From: Gnetum montanum
Lineage: Eukaryota; Streptophyta; Gnetopsida; Gnetales; Gnetaceae
Direction of reading: 5' to 3'
DNA: 37,709 bases
Assembly: GCA_015680685.1 (NCBI GenBank)
Contig: MNCI01004683.1
Span: 73,725-111,433, forward strand
Each line of letters opens with the position of its first letter. The stretch's first letter is position 1. A program made the translations under genes and the position numbers. The notes under the pieces were generated by a model, which ran no database searches, was not told where the DNA came from, and saw only the letters and a list, made by a program, of their open reading frames with translations. Positions 30,870 to 37,709 of the stretch are shown here, in pieces.

Positions 30870-31300
30870 AACTTGTAGAATCTCTAATTTTACAAGCACC
30901 TGATTAGTCCAAGCCATTTCATATTATGACATATGCATCAAATTATGCCTTGGGAGGTATGATGATGTAGTTAGATGACAAGAAACATCCATACTACATC
31001 CGCTACGCTAGCCGAAGCATTGTGGGTGCACAATTGAACTACACCACCATAGAAAAAGAGTTGATGGTAGTGGTGTTTGCTCTAGAGAAGTTCAAGCATT
31101 ATGTGCTTGAATACAAGGTGTTTGTGCACACGGATCACAGTGTCATTCGCTTCCTGATGAACAAGCCAACGGTGAGCCCTTGTGTCATACGGTGGCTGGT
31201 GATCTTGCAAGAATTCGATCTTATGATGGTAGATTGAAAAGGCATTGAGAACGTGATTACTAATCACTTGTCCCAGTTGCGATGGGACAACAAAGAGGAA
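30870..31300 (+). pseudogene. D RNase H domain
   Basis: The plus strand reads PFHIMTYASNYALGGMM, a stop, DDKKHPYYIRYASRSIVGAQ and an open piece to 31237 (LNYTTIEKELMVVVFALEKF, VFVHTDHSVIRFLMNK, VIRWLVILQEFDLM). It ends ENVITNHLSQL. The TDHS and YASN blocks are better kept than in H. It shares a frame with the D integrase pieces but not with D RT, so one frameshift lies near 30800-30900. Confidence 0.85.
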
Positions 31301-31741
31301 GAAGATATGTTATCTGATATGTTTCTTAATGAACTCCTCTTTGTTGGGGCTATAACTGAACAATTGCCTAATGAACCAAAATGGTATTGTGGTATTTTCA
31401 CCTATCTTCTCACTCAAGAGATCCCACAAAGATTGGACCACTAGAAGAAACAGTAGTTTGTTCACAAGGTAAAATACTTCATGGAGATCAATGGACACCT
31501 CTACAAGGTATGTGTCAATGGCTTGGTTCATCAGTGTGTCCCTGATGCTAATCAACTACATGTTCTTCAAGACACTCATGAAGGTCCTTGTGGAGGACAC
31601 TATGCTGGGAGATGCACGACCATTAAAATCCTGATGATAGGGTACTACTGGCCAACAATCTTCAGGGATGCTCACCATTATGTCTACTCTTATGAACAAT
31701 GCCAATGAGATGGTGGAATGATTGCTCGAATGAAGGAACCT
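31301..31741 (+). pseudogene. D integrase N-terminal (HHCC) region, truncated
   Basis: Linker pieces (31253-31444) lead to FMEINGHLYKVCVNGLVHQC and LHVLQDTHEGPCGGHYAGRC, then IGYYWPTIFRDAHHYVYSYE and QCQ. The first cysteine of the CxxC pair has become Y. Homology with H stops at about 31738-31742, before the catalytic core. The core is missing and unrelated sequence follows. Confidence 0.8.
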
Positions 31742-32439
31742 TGACAAGCTAGGAAAAATTTAGTGTTAGATACCTTTAAAATTTTATCTTTCCTTCATTG
31801 TAGAGAAGTCACCTCATCTGTGATTGACTCGTGAGTCGTATCTGTGGAGAAATGGTTTAAAAAGTCAAAGAATCATTAAGATAATAAATAATTAGAATTG
31901 AATCCAGTTAAATTCCACACTTATGTTTGTCACTCATAAGTATAATCATAAATTTTCACCCTAACTTCTAACATTAAGTTCAAGAATAAAAATTAATAAT
32001 TAAATCAAATCGAAATTACAAATAATAATTGAAGATCACAAGGGAGACTTTGCCTAGATTGCAATTCTACCTCGCTGTCTCCACAATTTGATGATGGATT
32101 ACAAGAATTGCCACAAGGCTTAACAAGGCTAAACAGATCTTCAACAATAATCATCACAAGAACAATTAATTCCAATTTGAGGTGGAATTTATTGGTATCA
32201 ACTCCTTTTTTCCGGTTCACTCAAAAATAAATTTTCTCAACGTGTATGCACCCTATCCCAAATTCAATGTGGAGTGCATTTTTATACCCTTTGATGGTTT
32301 AAAAATAAACATAATAATAACGAATGATAAACATCCATCCATCTAAATTTATGGAAATACCAAGGTTGTATCGTTGATATTTAATTATCATAAAAATTCA
32401 GTGGTAAATAGGAATGAAATCGTTAGCAAGTTCAGGGAA

Positions 32440-33250
32440 CTGTGGTTGTGCGTTTGCCCTAATCTTGTCATGTCCTGCAGCTACCACTGTTCATGGAATA
32501 GTAAAACCCTTGCTGCATGCATCCTGTAGGTAGCATTGTTCATAGAATAGTAAAACCCTCACCACATCCTTCATGCCGCACACTCTATTCCTTGCCTGTG
32601 TTGCTTTGGAAATGCCTTGGCGTCGTTGCTACACGCTAATCTGGCCGTGTTGTATGCTTGTTGTCGCTGCCCAGGTTGCTGCCATTGCCGTGTGCGCTTT
32701 GCTGTTTTTGCTCTGTTGTAGCCGCGTTTGCCATTGTCGTCATTGCTGCGTGCGTCGTGATCTACCTTGGCTACACCACTCTGGCGACTGCGACACCGAT
32801 GTTGCCTGCCATCGCTACTGCTGTTCCCTGCATGTTGTGCTTGTCCCAATTCGCCTACCCTAGCTGTCGTGTCTGACACAACAGTGCTGCCATTTCTCTC
32901 GCCACAGTCGTGTCATCGTTGTTGTTGCCTTTGCGCGCCACTGTCGCGTCTATTGCTACTACAACAGTCAAACCCTTGCTGTGTTGCAATGGCTCTAACC
33001 CATCGCTCTTTTGCACCGCCTCTACTGCACACCATTGTAATCCACCTTCACAACTGCTACCAGTGTTGTTGCCACTTGTCATGTGCACTGTTGCTATCGC
33101 TGTGCACAATAGGGAAGCCCTCATTCACCAGCAACATCAAACCTTGGCCATCACTACCTGCAAAAACCCTCAATGCTGCCAATGCTGCTGCGAGCGCAGC
33201 CAGCACCACCATGAGCACAGCCAGTGCCCCGACACAAGGATGGGCTTGTT
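32440..33250. other. GC- and CpG-rich island of CTG/TTG-like triplets
   Basis: The base composition changes sharply from the AT-rich neighbours. CpG is frequent (TCGTCATTGCTGCGTGCGTC, GCGACTGCGACACCGATG), unlike the CpG-poor retroelements around it, and GCTGCC/TTGCTG triplets recur. Four overlapping frames are open on both strands, which is what stop-poor GC-rich sequence gives. No known domain is visible. Confidence 0.5.
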
Positions 33251-33254
33251 GCCC

Positions 33255-33600
33255 AATCATACTTCTTATTTATTTAATAATTAATAATATAAATTATATT
33301 TATATTTAATGTTTATGTATTATATTATAATGTTTATATAATACATATAATTATAATCATATTAGTATAATATATAATGCTTTTATATTATTTACATCTA
33401 TAATTATGTATAATGGTTACATAATATATATAAAATTATATATAAATATATTTATAGTCACATTAATATATAATAATATATCATATTAATTAAAATAAAC
33501 TAATAACTAATATTAATACTCACCACTAAACTAAAATATAATAACTATTAATTTAACACTAATTAATAATATAAAATCAATTAAAATGCATGCCTTTAAC
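33255..33600. repeat. AT-rich low-complexity tract
   Basis: Long runs of TATAAT, TTATATAA and AATAATAT words with almost no G or C. There is no gene or clean period. Confidence 0.6.
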
Positions 33601-33686
33601 AAAATACTTTATTAAAAATTAAACTAATTTTTGGGATTCAACACAGCCTCCAACTAGCCTATGGCTAGTGCTTAGCCATAAAGGTG

Positions 33687-33711
33687 AAAATAAATAAATA
33701 AATAAATAAAA
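33687..33711. repeat. (AAAT)n microsatellite
   Basis: About six AAAT units. It follows a small palindrome, CTAGCCTATGGCTAG, at 33654-33668. Confidence 0.8.
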
Positions 33712-34323
33712 CATTAATAGATGCATAAAATTATACTATTGTTATTCTAAGATATTCTTTTAGTTATTCAAAATTTAATACATTAAAAACATGTAGACAT
33801 AAAACAAAAATTAGACTTGTCCATTGACCAAATGTTTATTTACTAATTATTTATTAAGTATGTTTATATGCTTATTCCTCTTTTGATGATAAATTCTTAT
33901 TCTTGGATATGAATCCACATATAACTTGGTTAGGAAGGCCCTACCTAGGATTATTTAGGCTTAACGTCACCTCACAAGGTCTACTTCATTAGGTGTAAGA
34001 ATGTCTTATAACCTCAAGATTTAAACCTTTCCTATGATTTAAGGATCTAAAATGCATTACTTACATCTAGCTCATTTTCGAACTTGTGCTTGGTTCAGCT
34101 TCCAATTTGGTTATACCCTACTATCATGTCCTTTATTCCATGATTATCCTCTCCCCTAATTAAGCTAAGGTATGTAACATACTTAGGTTAATTAGTAAAG
34201 ATAAATGATTAAAAGGAAACATGATCAAAGGATATATCAAAAGCAAGAATTGTTCTAGGTTTTATATATTCATACTAAGAGGAAACCAAAGGCAATGGGT
34301 GATCAAGTGTTAGTATCCATTAT

Positions 34324-34349
34324 TGGCTACCATAGTAGGGATCTCAACC
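34324..34349 (+). other. PBS-like site, plus strand
   Basis: TGGCTACCATAGTAGGGATC followed by TCAACC resembles the F primer site TGGTGCCATTGCTAGGGA and the tRNA-Asp complement, allowing an indel and transitions. The bases before it (TATCCATTAT) could be an LTR end in CA plus a spacer. No gag follows on the plus strand. It may be chance. Confidence 0.25.
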
Positions 34350-35588
34350 ACTGATGCCTATGGAAGACGTGACGGGAAACACAAAGAAAACCCATGCACA
34401 AAAGCACCACTAGTTAAAATAGATGACTATGTAAAATAAAAATGGGATGATAACTTAACAAAAATGAAAAATAGGAATATCAAAAGTTAAAAATGAGGTA
34501 AAAATAAAAGAAAACAATAATATGAGAAGTATAAAACAAAAGCAAAGAAAAAAAATAGTCTAAAAAATACAAAGTAACATAAGCAAAATAACTAAATAAG
34601 AAAGTAAAAGAAATGATTAAAAGTGAAAATGTCCATTAAGATGTCAACTGTGGATGAGTGACTCATTCGCTACTAGTGTTATACCCTAGTGCTAAGGTAG
34701 TGGCATCAAGAGTAGATTAGTAATTAGTGCCTAACCCTTAAACACTCTACTTATAGAAGGGGGTTCTTATGGGATGCTTAAAATTGTGAGCTTGGAGCAT
34801 CACCCCAACTATAAGGTTCTTGTGGGAGTGAGGCTTAGCTCATAATTGAAGGTTCTTATGGGGTCTTTTTTTTTTCTTTTTTCTTCCATTTTTTACATTT
34901 TATCTTATTTTTTTGCTCTTGTTTTTTTTTCATCATTTTTTTTCTACAAGAAATTCAATATCTAACTGGCTTTAATCATGAGGTTCTTATGGGAGCTAGT
35001 TTCATTTTGTAAGGATTGGTCACATGGCTTAATATAGATAAATGTCTTTTACTACCAAAGAAACTAGGTCCAATATAACACACCATTTCCACCTTAGTGA
35101 CGCATCTAAGTAAGTATTTAATAGAAACCAAACACCAATAAGCATTACCTTAAACTAAGCTATGTAGCCACCTTGACTTATGAACAATGTATTTAAAGAA
35201 TATTATTTTAAAACAATGAAATTTATTATGTTTAAGACACTTATTAGTTTAAGGCTCACCCTTAGTTGGATTTTGGGTTTTAACCTACCTATTTCAAGGT
35301 AGGAGGAGTTGTCCTTCTCCTTTGCATTCTAGACATGATGTTACTAAATTCTTTATAGTCCCAACTCACAATAGAATGTTTTATTGTCTTATACATTTTT
35401 CAAGGTAAAAGTTGTAGACTGAAAATAGTTCTTTTATTAATTTATTTGATGATGAAAGTGTTTGGTTTAGGAGTATATTTAAGAGCTAGGACTTCCAAGT
35501 AATGGTTTTCATGTAATTCATCTCTAGTGGGATAAGTTGGATCACTTAACTCTATTAATTCATCTTCTCTGGGTTCCTTAATGTGGTG
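34350..35588. other. Non-coding region 3' of E pol, with a repeated GGTTCTTRTGGG word
   Basis: No coding frame is supported. GGTTCTTATGGG or a one-base variant occurs at 34762, 34815, 34851 and 34982. The 34863-34955 stretch is a polypyrimidine tract (purine-rich on the minus strand), which could be part of a plus-strand priming region for E. The rest is AT-rich and unremarkable. Confidence 0.4.
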
Positions 35589-36671
35589 TTAATGATATAA
35601 CTTAAGTCTTTGACCATTGACTAGGAATGTTGTTGAGGAATCATTAATAGGTGATATGAGGACACTTCCATTATCATGGGGTTGAATAATTAAATAAGGG
35701 CCTTCCCACCTAGTTGTTAATTTCCTTGAAAATTAATGTAGTCTCATATTGTAAAGTAAAACTTTATCACCTATGGAAAATTATTTTTAAAAAATACTCT
35801 TATTGTGTAATGTTTTCATTTGTCTTTTTACAATTCTTTGCTTGTTTAGAGGATGTAGCCTCATTTTGTCAAGTTTGTGAAGTTGATTAATTCTAGAGGT
35901 TTGGTTCATGTCTTCATCAAAATTAAGCTGTTGGGCTAATCATAAAGATTGATATTTCAGTTTGACTAGTAATAGACATAACTTATCATAAACCAATTAA
36001 TAAAGTGAATATCCTAAACTTGGTTTATAAGTAATTCTATAAGCCCAAAGTGCATCTTGTAGTTTTTTAGACCAATCCTTCCCTTTAGTACATACAATTT
36101 TTGTTAATATATTTAAGATAATTCTATTAGCATTCTCTACTTGGCCATTTGTTTGTGGATGATAGGCAGTAGCTATCTCATGTTGGATACCACAAGACTT
36201 AAGCAATTTTTCCATGATTTTATTGACAAAGTGGGTTCCCTAATCACTAATGATTGCCTATGGAGTTCCAAAGCATGTTAAAATATTTTCCCTAAGGAAC
36301 ACTATAACTACCTTCACATCATTTGTTGGGGTGGCTTTTGCTTCTACCCATTTGATAATATAGTCGATACAAACCAACATGTATTGACATCCATTAGATG
36401 GTGGAAATGGTCCTAAAAAGTCTATACCCCACACATCAAATGGTTCAATTATTAAAATGGGTTTTAAGGGTATTTCATGTCTTTTTGTTATGGCTCTCAT
36501 TTGTTGACATTTATCACACTCTTGCACATACTTATGTGCATCTTTAAAAATAGAGGGCCAATAAAATCCACTTTGAAGGATTTTAATAGCAGCATGTTTG
36601 TTATCAAAGTGGCCTCCCCCTACATCATCATGGCGCATTTGTAGAATTTCTTGTTGTTCATTTTTAGCCAC
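35589..36671 (-). pseudogene. Element E integrase (Athila-like)
   Basis: One frame runs from 36671 to 35589 with only a handful of stops. Order: HHCC zinc region (GGHFDNKHAAIKILQSGFYW, FKDAHKYVQECDKC); core with FDVWGIDFLGPFPPS (first Asp) and YMLVCIDYIIKWVEA; AIISD, a stop, GTHF (second Asp); and AYHPQTNGQVENANR (catalytic Glu); then KDWSKKLQDALWAYRITYK. The C-terminal domain reads GDKVLLYNMRLH to VNGQRLKLYH. All catalytic residues remain. The stops at the two TAGs near 36220-36258 fit CAG to TAG. The match to the Athila lineage is strong (LQDALWAYR, VNGQRLK). It is the best kept gene in the window. Confidence 0.9.
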
Positions 36672-36967
36672 AAATTTTCTTGTTATGTTATCTTTACATA
36701 TTCTATAGAGGTACAGACTACTCCAAATGTATTTAGATATGCTATGTAAGAAAGATTTTTTTTCTTCCTTAGTCTAATTGGTAGGAGTTTTCATAGTAGC
36801 AAGATAGTTGGCTATATCAGCAAACCAAGGATTCTTCTTTGGAGAAAAAAGTTATTCTTCAAGAAATTCATCATAAAAAATTCCTTGTGTTCAATTCTCA
36901 TCAGGAGTTTCTAACCTGGAAAGATTATCTGCTACTACATTTTTCCTACCTTTTTTATCTAGAATAG
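36672..36967 (-). pseudogene. Element E RNase H-integrase linker
   Basis: The minus strand reads NPWFADIANYLATMKTPTN, then FLHSISKYIWSSLYLYRICK and FVAKNEQQEILQ leading into the HHCC domain. A PWFADIANYL phrase in this place is characteristic of Athila-type pol. A few stops are present. Confidence 0.7.
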
Positions 36968-37315
36968 CTAGGTCAAATTTTGAAGTAATAAGCACCATCT
37001 CATTGTTCTTGCATTTTCTCTTTTTTTGGTAGCTAAGAATTTAATGGCTGAATGATCNGTTCTTTCATTTTCTCTTTTTTTGGTAGCTAAGAATTTAATG
37101 GCTGAATGATCAATATATACTCTAGTTTTATATCCAATTAAATAATGTCTAAATTTATCTAAAGCATATACAATGGCTAATAGTTCTTTTTCTGTAGTTA
37201 TATAATTTACTTGGGCTTGGTCTAGACTTTTGGACACGTAATAGATCACTCTTGGTTTATTATCAATGTATTGTCCCAAAACTACCCCTACTGTTGTGTC
37301 ACTAGCATCATACAT
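36968..37315 (-). pseudogene. Element E RNase H (with an assembly duplication)
   Basis: The minus strand reads LMYDASDTTVGVVLGQYIDN, RVIYYVSKSLDQAQVNYITT, EKELLAIVYALDKFRHYLIG, YIDHSAIKFL and, at the end, ARTMRWCLLLQNL. The catalytic DAS, E and D positions are present. The 17-18 residues around HSAIKFLATKK appear twice, separated by an X at the N of 37058; this is an assembly artefact, not biology. The duplicated length (54 bp) keeps the frame. Confidence 0.85.
37005..37111. repeat. 53-bp direct repeat around a single N (assembly artefact)
   Basis: 37005-37057 and 37059-37111 are identical except for one base (G at 37011, T at 37065) and are separated only by the N at 37058. The two copies encode the same RNase H strand, so contig ends that overlap were joined without merging. 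Confidence 0.9.
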
Positions 37316-37709
37316 TAAATCGAATGGATAATCCCACTTAGGTGCATTTAATATAGGGGTTGTGTTTACTCATTTTTTTAGTTCCAAAAAATATTTGTGA
37401 TAATCATTGGTCCAAACAAATGAAACATCCTTTTCTAAGAGCATATATAATGGTTTAGCAATTTTTGAGAAATCTTCTATAATATTTAGCATGTCCTAGA
37501 AAGTATTGAAGAGCCTTTAAATTGGTTGGAGTTGGAAGTATAGATATGACTCTTATTTTATCATCATCCATTCTTATCCCTTCTTTAGAAATAACATGTC
37601 CTAATACTACACCACTTGTAACCATTAAGTAACTCTTTTCCCAACTTAATTTTAAGTTTTTATTTATACATCTATCTAAGACATGTTCAAGATGTTGTAA
37701 GGTTTCATC
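37316..37709 (-). pseudogene. Element E reverse transcriptase C-terminus (runs off right edge)
   Basis: The minus strand from the edge reads DETLQHLEHVLDRCINKNLK, LSWEKSYLMVTSGVVLGHVI, ISKEGIRMDDDKIRVIS, LPTPTNLKALQYFLGHAKYY and RRFLK, the RT thumb and connection of Ty3/Gypsy elements. After a frame change it continues FSKIAKPLYMLLEKDVSFVW into RNase H. The FMDD box and the fingers lie beyond the window. Confidence 0.8.

Larger units (their letters stand above)
31742..34323. other. Unassigned patchwork, possibly a long LTR
   Basis: The stretch starts TGACAAGC where D ends. It contains AT-rich flanks, a GC/CpG-rich block (32440-33250), a very AT-rich block (33255-33600), an (AAAT)6 microsatellite and ordinary sequence to 34323. 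The reading frames in the CpG-rich block (for example 32767-33309 plus) are low-complexity C/L/A/H strings and I do not accept them as genes. It may be an LTR of E on the minus strand (ending near CATCA at 34802 beside a CCCCAAC purine-complement), or a plus-strand LTR ending before the PBS-like site at 34324. I cannot decide between these. Confidence 0.3.

Noticed and set aside
32767-33309. 180-codon plus-strand ORF with overlapping ORFs on both strands
   Set aside because: It lies in the GC-rich triplet-like block. The proteins are C/L/A/H low-complexity strings with no motif, and several frames are open together by composition.
1-37709. Host genes, tRNA or rRNA genes, and DNA-transposon terminal repeats
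   Set aside because: I looked for conserved domains with exon structure, tRNA-like cloverleaf ends and short terminal inverted repeats with target duplications. The only tRNA-like matches are primer binding sites, and every inverted end found belongs to an LTR.

Overview
The window is a stack of broken LTR retrotransposons. I see no cellular gene, rRNA, tRNA or CRISPR array. Every coding block I could assign is gag, protease (PR), reverse transcriptase (RT), RNase H (RH), integrase (IN) or an accessory ORF of Ty3/Gypsy elements. The integrase and RT motifs, together with tRNA-Asp-type primer binding sites, point to the plant non-chromovirus branch (Athila/Tat/Ogre). Old, heavily decayed, deeply nested elements with no genes in 37.7 kb suggest a very large plant genome; a gymnosperm would fit, but that is inference. 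Three single Ns (2916, 20021, 37058) show that this is a draft scaffold, and at least two of them mark assembly errors.

Layout, left to right. (1) 1-7735: element A, minus strand. Its 5' LTR is at 6867-7735, with PBS and gag to the left, then an unassigned block and a second ORF (ORF2) with a coiled-coil C-terminus that runs off the left edge. There is no pol. (2) 7736-12175: element H, minus strand. It holds the gag C-terminus, PR, RT, RH, IN and a polypurine tract that abuts the same LTR, so A and H share one LTR. (3) 12176-18209: element F/G, plus strand. It has a divergent LTR, PBS, gag and PR, followed by a second diverged gag-PR copy (G) that is cut inside PR. (4) 18210-23587: element B, minus strand, a relative of A. 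It has a 3' LTR, ORF2, gag, PBS and a truncated 5' LTR, with no pol between its LTRs. (5) 23588-30433: element C, minus strand, a different family with gag-PR only. Its 5' LTR carries 44-bp and 35-bp tandem arrays. (6) 30434-31741: D, plus strand, with the end of RT, RH and the start of IN. It is probably the missing pol of F/G. (7) 31742-37709: an unassigned, composition-patchy stretch, then element E (minus strand, Athila-like RT, RH and IN) running off the right edge.

Preferred history (inference): F/G-D is a single plus-strand element that inserted into the gag of H. It was later hit by B (in PR), C (in RT) and E or its neighbour (in IN). A deletion then fused the truncated B LTR to the 3' part of C. 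A and B look like a non-autonomous gag+ORF2 family that shares LTR ends and PBS with the pol-bearing H/F/D family, which could have supplied RT and IN in trans. In C and E most premature stops can be explained by one C-to-T change in a CAG, CAA or CGA codon. In C a frame of about 1,217 codons has many stops but no frameshift that I can find, a pattern expected from methylated-cytosine decay.
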